Positions 7,178-13,762 of a DNA stretch of 14,945 bases are shown one piece after another; within the stretch, counting starts at the first letter, position 1; each line of letters opens with the position of its first letter. Source of the DNA: Bacillota bacterium (lineage in GTDB: Bacteria > Bacillota > Syntrophomonadia > Syntrophomonadales > Syntrophomonadaceae); assembly GCA_017861475.1 (NCBI GenBank), contig JAGFXV010000040.1, positions 1-14,945 on the forward strand, written 5' to 3'. Position numbers and translations under genes: made by a program. The notes below the pieces were generated by a model that saw only the letters and a list, made by a program, of their open reading frames with translations, was not told where the DNA came from and did no database searches.

Positions 7178-8068
7178 ATGCTCGATACTGGAGAGGAAAA
7201 ATTAAAAGGAAGGCTTATTAATACACTAAACCCAAAATGGAAGAAGAATGGTGCGTCTGTTCTGTTGATTGCGGTTTTGCTTTTTGGAATACTGGGTACT
7301 CAAGCAGGTTGTACCATTGTCAATGCAGGACCGTCGGCCACGGAAAAATCCACGAGCGACCTGGGAAAAGGAATCACTTTGGACGAAGCCGTAAAGTCAG
7401 CTTTTTTAAAGGAAAATCAGGGCCATTATCTTAGCGGAGAATGTATCGGAGAAGGACATATCATTATTGGACACGATGAAAAATCAGACATTACAACAGT
7501 TTATGCATTAACCATGTATGGCGAATACGGTTTTGAGGACGGCAATTTTGTGAAAGTATCAGGCAGCGGTGTCATCCCCGCCGTATTCACTTTTACCAAT
7601 GCCAAAGACGGTCTGGTTTGTACTAAAATTGCCTATCCGGAGGACGGAGAAAGATACGCGAAATCAATTAAAAAATTGTTTCCGCTTACATATCGACACC
7701 GAGCTTTGTCTCCTTCAGATAGTGACAGGCAGGATTTAACGTCCCTGGAACGCGCGTATGCGGCTAGCTATTTAAAGAAAATCGGCAGGGATGCCGTGAT
7801 CGGCGATTATGGTGATTTCAATCATACCTTGCTTACTGATGTCGGTGTTTCTGTTGAGGTATCAAATATCACCTGCGGTAAGCAATATGCCAATTATCCG
7901 ATGTGGATTGGCAATCGTGAAGCGCTGGAAAATGGAACTCGCTATGTATATGAAATGAGTTATAACAAGGATGCCCATGAAATTGACTTCAAGAAATACG
8001 AATATAATACCAAAAAGATCGTTGAACTCATTCGCCTGGATTCAATTACAGGTTTACCGGTGAAATGA
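7178..8068 (+). CDS. Membrane-anchored protein resembling the C-terminal extracellular domain of clostridial BlaR1/M56 proteins
   Basis: 296 residues. Residues 1-24 are a charged cytoplasmic start and 25-44 a single hydrophobic segment ending in TQAGC. Cys45 could be a lipidation site, although Gln at -3 is a poor lipobox. Residues about 67-175 (TLDEAVKSAFLKENQGHYLSG, TTVYALTMYGEYGF, AKSIKKLFP) resemble, from memory, the domain that follows the last helix in many clostridial M56/BlaR1-family proteins. The zinc-peptidase helices and HEXXH motif of that family are absent, so this is a free-standing version. The remaining C-terminal part (YPMWIGNREALENGTRYVYE) probably belongs to the same extracellular module. 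AAGGAG lies 8-9 nt before the ATG. The gap to yjbQ is 30 nt, so the two may be cotranscribed. A role in envelope sensing is a guess; no ligand can be named. Confidence 0.6.
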   Translation: MLDTGEEKLKGRLINTLNPKWKKNGASVLLIAVLLFGILGTQAGCTIVNAGPSATEKSTSDLGKGITLDEAVKSAFLKENQGHYLSGECIGEGHIIIGHDEKSDITTVYALTMYGEYGFEDGNFVKVSGSGVIPAVFTFTNAKDGLVCTKIAYPEDGERYAKSIKKLFPLTYRHRALSPSDSDRQDLTSLERAYAASYLKKIGRDAVIGDYGDFNHTLLTDVGVSVEVSNITCGKQYANYPMWIGNREALENGTRYVYEMSYNKDAHEIDFKKYEYNTKKIVELIRLDSITGLPVK

Positions 8069-8098
8069 TCTTATTAAAACGATCAGCGAGGTGAAAAA

Positions 8099-8503
8099 AT
8101 GCTTCACGAAATAAGTGTTCAAAGCTGCAAAAGAGATGAAATGATCAATATAACCGGGCAGGTTCAAAAGATTGTTGCGAAGGAAAATGTCCAGGAGGGG
8201 CTGGCGGTAGTCTTTTGTGCCCATACCACGGCGGGAATTACGATTAATGAGAATGCAGACCCGGATGTGCAGAAAGATTTTCTGCGCCGGCTGGATGAGA
8301 TTTACCCGTGGAATATGGCAGAGGACCGGCACTTTGAAGGAAACTCAGCCGCGCATTTAAAGTCCAGTACGGTGGGAGCATCGCAAACGGTCATCATTCA
8401 CAAAGGGAAATTGCTCCTGGGGCAATGGCAGGGGATTTATTTTTGTGAATTTGACGGTCCACGGGCGCGGACCTGTTTCGTAAAAATCATATGGCATAAT
8501 TAA
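8099..8503 (+). CDS. yjbQ: YjbQ family protein (UPF0047)
   Basis: 134 residues, the usual full length for this single-domain cytosolic family. Diagnostic motifs are present: [14 protein letters not shown] at 41-54 (with H42, N50, E51 and D54), the central [15 protein letters not shown] block, and [21 protein letters not shown] near the C-terminus. Family members form trimers, and some have been reported to show weak thiamine-phosphate synthase activity; the physiological role is not settled. The start is supported by GAGGTG 6 nt upstream of ATG 8099. It follows the BlaR1-like gene by 30 nt. No thiamine gene is nearby, so the context does not support a dedicated thiamine role. Confidence 0.93.
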   Translation: MLHEISVQSCKRDEMINITGQVQKIVAKENVQEGLAVVFCAHTTAGITINENADPDVQKDFLRRLDEIYPWNMAEDRHFEGNSAAHLKSSTVGASQTVIIHKGKLLLGQWQGIYFCEFDGPRARTCFVKIIWHN

Positions 8504-8516
8504 AATAAAGGAGTAA

Positions 8517-8666
8517 ATGTTACGCCTGGCAGCCAGGGTCAAGGTTGATAACGTTCTGATATTAAAAGTTGATGAATTAAAGCTCAAAGATGTGCCGGAA
8601 CCGCTCAAATCAAAACTCCTGCCGGTATTAAAGGGCGACCACCTGAAGAAAATCCCCTGGCTTTAA
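8517..8666 (+). CDS. Small ORF of 49 codons, unrecognised
   Basis: The protein begins MLRLAARVKVDNVLILKVDE, continues LKLKDVPEPLKSKL and ends LKKIPWL. It is Lys- and Leu-rich with alternating beta-like and helical stretches and no membrane segment. It begins just after an in-frame stop, and AAAGGAG lies only 3 nt before the ATG, which is closer than usual. Codon usage resembles the neighbours. It fills an otherwise empty gap 13 nt after yjbQ, so it could be a small translated gene or the surviving tail of a larger one. I cannot assign a function. Confidence 0.4.
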   Translation: MLRLAARVKVDNVLILKVDELKLKDVPEPLKSKLLPVLKGDHLKKIPWL

Positions 8667-8732
8667 TGTTGAAAAGCTGGAGAGAATAGTGAGCATACAT
8701 CATAAAAGAGCCGGTAGTGTTGGTATGATAGA

Positions 8733-9548
8733 ATGGATCAAAATAGCAAGGAGCTTTTTACATTGGAAGAGTCACAAAAAACAGTTGCCGGTGAGGTCTG
8801 TCAACCGGCTGATCATGCTGAACAAATCGTAAATGACAGTCCTATCCTATTGGAAGTCACCAACTTGCAGTCAGGCTACAACAGGAAAAATCCAGTTATC
8901 AGCGACCTGTCCCTGCACATCAAACCGGGTGAAATCGTCGGTTTAATAGGCCCCAACGGTGCAGGGAAGTCAACTACCATCAAAGCGATCCTGGGTTTAA
9001 TAGACAAATATCAGGGAGAAGTAAGGCTGCCGGGTAAACAAGCCGGCGGATATGCGTATATACCGGAGTTGCCCTCGCTCTATGCGGAACTCACTCTGTG
9101 GGAACACCTGGAGATCATGGCGATGGCTTATGGAATTGGGCGGGATGAATTTAATGAACGGGCTGATATCCTGCTGGAGCAATTTGATATGAAAACGTCT
9201 AAATACTCTTTCCCCGGCGACTTTTCCAAAGGTATGCGCCAGAAGGTCATGATTATGTGTTCTTATTTGGTCCAGCCTGCGCTTTATTTAGTGGATGAAC
9301 CTTTCAACGGGCTTGATCCGTTTGCCATTAATGAATTGTTGGAGTGGTTTGCCAGCGAAAAATCGCGGGGAGCCGGTCTGCTGCTCAGCACCCATGTGTT
9401 GGATATTGCGCAAAAGGTTTGTGATCGTCTGGTTTTAATTAGGAACGGACGGGTGATAAACGAGGGTAGCCTGCCGGAACTGCAGTTGCAGGCAGGTATG
9501 CAGGATGCAAGTCTGTTCGAAGTTTTTACGCATTTAATGAGCAGGTGA
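8733..9548 (+). CDS. ecsA: EcsA-like ABC exporter ATP-binding protein
   Basis: 271-residue nucleotide-binding subunit that would sit under the EcsB-type permease encoded next. Walker A is GPNGAGKST at 73-81, the signature is FSKGM at 164-168, Walker B is LYLVDEPFNGLDP with D188/E189, and the switch histidine is H221 in LSTHVLD. YIPELPSLYAELTLWEH and GMQDASLFEVF match EcsA-type proteins closely. In Bacillus, EcsAB affects protein secretion, competence and pheromone export. The first 36 residues are an acidic extension before the usual ABC start (ILLEVTNLQSGY), absent from ordinary EcsA of about 247 residues. ATG 8733 is the only start after the in-frame stop at 8715, yet no clear Shine-Dalgarno precedes it, so a weak or unusual initiation is likely. 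The gene overlaps the permease gene. Confidence 0.92.
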   Translation: MDQNSKELFTLEESQKTVAGEVCQPADHAEQIVNDSPILLEVTNLQSGYNRKNPVISDLSLHIKPGEIVGLIGPNGAGKSTTIKAILGLIDKYQGEVRLPGKQAGGYAYIPELPSLYAELTLWEHLEIMAMAYGIGRDEFNERADILLEQFDMKTSKYSFPGDFSKGMRQKVMIMCSYLVQPALYLVDEPFNGLDPFAINELLEWFASEKSRGAGLLLSTHVLDIAQKVCDRLVLIRNGRVINEGSLPELQLQAGMQDASLFEVFTHLMSR

Positions 9549-10828
9549 GCATGATGCCGAATATTAGTGTATGGTTATTTAAACGACGTATACAAAACAG
9601 ATGGCATGTAAACCGGGTATTGCTGAGCTTGTTTATTGACTTCTGGGTGGCAGTCTATCTTATCATTCCCGCTTTGATTTTGCTTGTTTCTACCTACCGG
9701 GAATGGCTGCAGGCTCTCCCGGCCGGGTATTCGCCGGCTTTTCAAAGTCTTTGGATCGGACTCATCATATTGCTTGTGAGCTTGGGCAAAACCCGGACAT
9801 TTCTGACCAGGGCAGATTTGGTATTGGTCTATCCTAACCGGCAGGAGTTTAAAATATTATTGACCCTGGGACAGTTTTTGAGTACTTTACTTCATTTAAT
9901 CCCTCTGCTTCTGGTGATGTTCTTTGCATATCCTTTCTTTTACAATGTACAAGGGATAAACATAGCTTCCTGGTTATGGATCGGTGTATGGATACTGATG
10001 CTTAAAATTCTTTTCCTGAACATCAACTGGCATCTTTCGCAACATATGGGACGATGGGGAATGCGCTTAATCGGAGCCGTAACATTTGCAGTGATAATGC
10101 TGGGGTGGTACCGGGTTATTGAGCCTTACATTCTTGGCCGCTGGGGGCTTTTGCCCGTGCTGTTTTCCGTGCTGCCGGTGATCATCCTGGCGGTGTTGGT
10201 TGGAAAACAGTTCAGGATTAACAACTGGGACAACTTGATGGCGGAAGAAGAATATATTGATATTGACCGAATGCGTTTATTTTTAGGAAATGCCGCCCAG
10301 GTCGAGCAACAGGGAAGCAGTGGTCGGGCTCATATTATTAAGGGACGTATGGGCATAGCTTTTAAGCGTTCCCGGGTATTTACTTATTTTTTTGTTAAAT
10401 ACTTCAGTCGCAAGAAACAGCTATGGAAGGAATTCGGTCAGTTTTACGCCCTGGCTGTAGTGATTCTGCTGCAGAATCTGCCGCCGTGGATAATATTTGT
10501 TTCTATTGCAGCCATCCTCGTTGCAACGGGAGCTATTTTGCAGTTGTTTTGGAAAGAGCACAGCAAGGATCTGTTCTTGCGCATGCTGCCATTGACATGG
10601 GGGGAGATCCAGCAGGGACTTACGATAGTTTTTTATATTATCGCCGCCCCATTCGGTCTGTTTGTTCTGGTTGCCTCCCTGCTGGGAATACAGTCATGGG
10701 GGTTCTGCTTGTCTGCTTTAACAGGGTTGGTGGTGCTTACGGTAATAATGACCAGCTATCTGTCTCTCAAAGCAACTGTGCTTTTTATCAATCATGAAGA
10801 AAATTTTACTGCAAGAGAAATGAATTAA
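9545..10828 (+). CDS. ecsB: EcsB-like ABC exporter permease
   Basis: 427 residues with about eight to ten hydrophobic segments (VAVYLIIPALILLVS, SLWIGLIILLVSLG, LIPLLLVMFFAYPFFY, IILAVLVG, plus several C-terminal ones). The phrase GKTRTFLTRADLVLVYP near residue 80 and the amphipathic cytosolic stretch YIDIDRMRLFLGNAAQ followed by KRSRVFTYFFVKYFSRKKQ near 235-300 are characteristic of EcsB. GTG 9545 overlaps the TGA of the ATPase gene (GTGA), implying translational coupling. ATG codons at 9551 and 9554 are possible alternatives; AGGTGA (9543-9548) is best spaced for 9554. The substrate cannot be read from sequence. Confidence 0.85.
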   Translation: MSMMPNISVWLFKRRIQNRWHVNRVLLSLFIDFWVAVYLIIPALILLVSTYREWLQALPAGYSPAFQSLWIGLIILLVSLGKTRTFLTRADLVLVYPNRQEFKILLTLGQFLSTLLHLIPLLLVMFFAYPFFYNVQGINIASWLWIGVWILMLKILFLNINWHLSQHMGRWGMRLIGAVTFAVIMLGWYRVIEPYILGRWGLLPVLFSVLPVIILAVLVGKQFRINNWDNLMAEEEYIDIDRMRLFLGNAAQVEQQGSSGRAHIIKGRMGIAFKRSRVFTYFFVKYFSRKKQLWKEFGQFYALAVVILLQNLPPWIIFVSIAAILVATGAILQLFWKEHSKDLFLRMLPLTWGEIQQGLTIVFYIIAAPFGLFVLVASLLGIQSWGFCLSALTGLVVLTVIMTSYLSLKATVLFINHEENFTAREMN

Positions 10829-10936
10829 TTGTGGCAGTGATGTGGCGAGGCTAATTGAAGATGAATAAATGGCGGGCGGCAGATTTTGAAAAAGCCAGGG
10901 GAGTAAGGTTGTTTATGTACATGGGGAGGGCTGCAA

Positions 10937-11875
10937 TTGAAAAACAAATGGCTGCATGTGCTAGTGGTGTTAATTGTTTTATGGGCAGGGGTTACTTTCT
11001 ATTTTTACATCCAGCACAAGTATGTGGTTCAGGAATATGACCTCAGCCAGACGGTAAAAGTGGGGGAAACAAGGGTCATTTTCAAGCAGGTTTGCTTTAC
11101 CAATTACAGTAATAAAATTCGACCAGCCGCTGAGCAATACAACCTTCCCTGGTATTTTAAAGCGGCCAGCCGTTTGCCGGCCAAAATGCAGCTTCCATTG
11201 ATCAAGGTCGTCAGTTTTTACAGGCACCCCTATCAAGTGAATCCTGACGGCACGCTTAAGGTCAAGGGTATGGTTATATCTTCGCAGCCATACGGTGAAA
11301 ATGAAGGACCATTGGACAAGAGCATAGACATAGATATAAGTGATGGAGAAGACAGATATACGATAACCGGTCGACAGCAAGAGTGGGGATCCAACGTTTG
11401 TATGTTTTCACTTTTTGGGGATGAGGTACCTGATGCAGTTGCTGAAGTAACGGCTGTGGTTACGGATAAAGAGACGGGAGAGAAAAAAAGCCTGCTCATC
11501 AAACCTAATTGGGAAACCAAAGTTTATCATAATTCATGGCGGCCTGAATTTCCATTTAGTCCTGAAGAGACCATAAGACAGTTTATTATGATCCTTTCGG
11601 ACAAGGGTGTTGATCAAAATAAATTACAACCTTTTGTTTTGAGTACGGTTGGGAGTAGTTTTCCCTGGGATAATCTACAGCACTCGTATTGGCAGCAGGG
11701 CTATAGAAATGAAATGGCCTACCTGGGAAGTTATAAGGGCTTTCAGGATGTATATTCTGATAAACTAATGTTCTTGGCCGGATCTGACAACACGGTTGCC
11801 ACGCAAGAATTTTATTTGGTCGAAAAGGATAATGTTTGGAAGTTGGTCGATGTTTCGAAAATCGGAAAAATATAG
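10937..11875 (+). CDS. Membrane-anchored extracellular protein of unknown function
   Basis: 312 residues starting at TTG 10937, chosen because GGAGG (10925-10929) lies 7 nt upstream and the frame then opens with a typical signal anchor: KNKWLH, then a hydrophobic span to about residue 28. The rest is predicted outside the membrane: a beta-rich region with an IDIDISDGEDRYTITG stretch (near 130-145) and a C-terminal segment from about 212 (FSPEETIRQFIMILSDKG) to the end (EFYLVEKDNVWKLVDV) resembling small NTF2-like folds. I recognise no named family. It follows the EcsB-like gene by 108 nt and precedes the solute-binding fusion by 37 nt, so it may belong to the same transcription unit. A decayed piece of a relative survives at 13058-13126. 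Confidence 0.75.
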   Translation: MKNKWLHVLVVLIVLWAGVTFYFYIQHKYVVQEYDLSQTVKVGETRVIFKQVCFTNYSNKIRPAAEQYNLPWYFKAASRLPAKMQLPLIKVVSFYRHPYQVNPDGTLKVKGMVISSQPYGENEGPLDKSIDIDISDGEDRYTITGRQQEWGSNVCMFSLFGDEVPDAVAEVTAVVTDKETGEKKSLLIKPNWETKVYHNSWRPEFPFSPEETIRQFIMILSDKGVDQNKLQPFVLSTVGSSFPWDNLQHSYWQQGYRNEMAYLGSYKGFQDVYSDKLMFLAGSDNTVATQEFYLVEKDNVWKLVDVSKIGKI

Positions 11876-11912
11876 GACAAAATCAAGTGAAAGAGTAAGG
11901 GAGGAGATACAT

Positions 11913-13034
11913 ATGTTCAAGCAACGATTAGTATTTAGCCATGCTGTTATGATCGCTTTTGTCGGTTTGCTTATGTTTTTGATTGGATTACCTGCGGCTA
12001 ATGCTTCTCAGGAGGTGGGGATTAAGATCAAGGGAAACGTTATCGAGACTGAGCCCGCTCCATTTATTGAAAATAACCGGGTTATGGTTCCCGTCAGGGA
12101 GCTTGTTAGTGCCTTGGGGGCTGACGTGAGTTGGAATGAGGGACAACGATCTGTAACGATCAAGCAGGGAGAATTGCATATTACGATGTCTATTGGAGAA
12201 AGTCATGCGGTGGTTAATGGAAATGACGTTCAGATGGAGGCACTTCCCGTTATTGTAAACGGTCGGACGATGGTCCCGGTGAGATTTCTGGCGGAAGGTT
12301 TGCAGGTTCCGGTATCATGGGATAGTGAAACCCGGGTCGTAAGTGTTGGCGAACCGGCGCTGGTTGCAGGAAGTTCGTTGGATTTTCCTCCCTTCGAATA
12401 CATAGAAAATGATGAGATTGTTGGTTTTGATATTGACCTGATTAAGGCGTTGGAAGAAGTATCGGGAGAAAAAATTACGGTCAAAAATACTAGCTTCGAT
12501 GCGCTTATTCCATCCTTGCGTTCCGGTCAAATTGACATGATTATTTCAGGTATGGAAATTGTCGAGCAGCGTAAAGAGGTAATGTCATTTACTGATCCCT
12601 ATTCTGAATGGGGTGAGATCATCTTAAGTACCAAAGGCAGTAAGAGTGATATCGCGCTTGAGGACCTGGCTGGTAAAAAGATTGCAGTTCAGGCAGGCAG
12701 TAATGCTAATGATATTGTTGGTACTCTTAGCAAAAATCATCCCCGCATGCAAGTAACTCCGTATGATACTATGGAGCAAGTTTGGGCTGCAGTTGAAAAA
12801 GGGCAAGCCGATGCTGCTGTGGTTGCGTATCCTCCCACGGCAAATTATTTAACCAATCATCCTGAAAGCAATCTGCAGATGATTGGAAAATTAATCGATG
12901 CCAGGCCAATGGGGATTGGTGTTCAGAAGGATGATCAGGAGTTATTGGTGAAGCTCAACAAAAGTTTGGAGATAATCAGGAAGAACGGAACTTACGACCG
13001 CATCTATGAGAAGTGGTTCGGACCGAGCCGCTAA
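11913..13034 (+). CDS. Secreted fusion of copper-amine-oxidase-N stalk domain and family-3 solute-binding protein
   Basis: 373 residues. Residues 1-31 are a signal peptide ending in AANA before Ser32. No lipobox Cys follows, so the protein is released or wall-held rather than a standard lipoprotein. Residues about 35-147 are a copper amine oxidase N-terminal domain with the paired NNRVMVPVRELVSALGA and NGRTMVPVRFLAEGL motifs and the WNEGQRSVTI and WDSETRVVSV strands. Residues about 150-372 are an extracellular solute-binding protein family 3 domain (DFPPFEYIENDEIVGFDIDL, FDALIPSLRSGQIDMI, R220 in VEQRKEVMSFTDPYSE, LAGKKIAVQAGS, C-terminal YDRIYEKWFG). Ala305 occupies the place where amino-acid binders usually have an Asp (VVAYPP). 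GGGAGGAG lies 6 nt before ATG 11913. No polar amino-acid permease or ATPase gene lies beside it. It may deliver solute to a distant transporter or act as a surface sensor. Confidence 0.9.
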   Translation: MFKQRLVFSHAVMIAFVGLLMFLIGLPAANASQEVGIKIKGNVIETEPAPFIENNRVMVPVRELVSALGADVSWNEGQRSVTIKQGELHITMSIGESHAVVNGNDVQMEALPVIVNGRTMVPVRFLAEGLQVPVSWDSETRVVSVGEPALVAGSSLDFPPFEYIENDEIVGFDIDLIKALEEVSGEKITVKNTSFDALIPSLRSGQIDMIISGMEIVEQRKEVMSFTDPYSEWGEIILSTKGSKSDIALEDLAGKKIAVQAGSNANDIVGTLSKNHPRMQVTPYDTMEQVWAAVEKGQADAAVVAYPPTANYLTNHPESNLQMIGKLIDARPMGIGVQKDDQELLVKLNKSLEIIRKNGTYDRIYEKWFGPSR

Positions 13035-13057
13035 ATCTCAGGCATTGCCAGATAAAA

Positions 13058-13126
13058 TCGGCAGGCGTTAGTTATTATTTTTACACTCAGCATAAGATTG
13101 TGGTTAATGAATGGACGTCAATTTAA
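13058..13126 (+). pseudogene. Remnant of a paralogue of the gene at 10937-11875
   Basis: In the frame 13058-13126 the DNA reads SAGVSYYFYTQHKIVVNE, then WTSI and a stop. The gene at 10937 encodes WAGVTFYFYIQHKYVVQE at about residues 16-33. Comparing 13061-13111 with 10985-11035, I count 40 of 51 identical bases and 12 of 17 identical residues without gaps. The match fades on both sides, there is no start codon in frame, and the reading frame stops four codons later. This is best explained as what is left of a duplicated copy. It lies in the 132-nt gap between the solute-binding fusion and the four-helix membrane protein. Confidence 0.7.
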
Positions 13127-13166
13127 TTGGTGATTCAACGAAATTTTCGGGATGGAGGGGGAAGTT

Positions 13167-13679
13167 ATGCCGAGGAAGACCGTTCTGGGACTGGCTGTTC
13201 GTATTATTGTTGTTGGGCTCATCATATTGAGCTTAAGAGATCTGGTATCAATAGGTGGCGCTTTTCTGTCCTTTTGGGGGCAGGAGGAAAATTCTCAGAT
13301 AGGCCAATTCATCCCGATGTTTCTTTCGCCGGTGGTTATGCTGATCATTGCTGCTTTATTAATGAAAAATATTGATCGTATTGCTGAAAGGGCATATCCG
13401 GCTGAGACTGAGGATGATATTGATGAGGTTGGGGTTTTTAATTTAGCTATGAAAATAACCGGACTGATATTCATGGTTTGGGCAATCCCTGATTTGGTAC
13501 AAATCATATCTAAATTATGTTACATAAGCTATCTGGCGCCTTCCATATATCATCAGGAGCAAACGATGTATGTTGCAGATCACTTGCCCAACTCACTTCT
13601 TTTCTTACTTTTGGGTTGGTATTTATTAAAAAGCGGACGTTTATTTACTAAAATGGCCTTTAAAATGAAAAATGAATAG
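13167..13679 (+). CDS. Four-helix membrane protein of unknown function
   Basis: 170 residues from ATG 13167, chosen because GGAGGGGG lies 5 nt before it; an ATG at 13152 in the same frame lies inside that ribosome binding site region. Predicted membrane spans are about 6-23 (VLGLAVRIIVVGLIILSL), 46-66 (MFLSPVVMLIIAALLM), 91-112 (MKITGLIFMVWAIPDLV) and 141-157 (NSLLFLLLGWYLL). An acidic loop, ETEDDIDEVG (near 75-88), lies between spans 2 and 3. No catalytic motif or named family is recognised. It is the last gene of the Ecs/solute-binding cluster and lies directly after the paralogue remnant. Confidence 0.75.
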   Translation: MPRKTVLGLAVRIIVVGLIILSLRDLVSIGGAFLSFWGQEENSQIGQFIPMFLSPVVMLIIAALLMKNIDRIAERAYPAETEDDIDEVGVFNLAMKITGLIFMVWAIPDLVQIISKLCYISYLAPSIYHQEQTMYVADHLPNSLLFLLLGWYLLKSGRLFTKMAFKMKNE

Positions 13680-13762
13680 TGTATTTATTTAAACGTAATG
13701 AAATAATCATACCGATCTTGTAAGTTAAAGATTGTCTGTCAGGAAGAAATAAGGAGAAAAAT

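Noticed and set aside
7298..7312. Lipobox in the BlaR1-like protein (TQAGC, Cys45).
   Set aside because: Gln at -3 departs from the usual Leu/Val/Ile. It could equally be a plain transmembrane anchor, so lipidation is not claimed.
10855..11040. 61-codon plus-strand ORF overlapping the start of the anchored protein gene.
   Set aside because: It overlaps the first 104 bases of a well-supported gene in another frame, lacks a clear Shine-Dalgarno and shows no family motif.
11796..11912. Longer start for the solute-binding fusion overlapping the previous gene.
   Set aside because: ATG 11913 has GGGAGGAG at good distance and is followed at once by a signal peptide; the extension lies inside the previous coding region.
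13034..13064. Hairpin TGCC / GGCA after the solute-binding gene as a terminator.
   Set aside because: The stem is only 4 bp and no T run follows directly.
13680..13762. Possible terminator or promoter between the four-helix membrane protein and dsdA.
   Set aside because: No GC-rich hairpin with a T run and no convincing -35/-10 pair could be found; the region is simply AT-rich.
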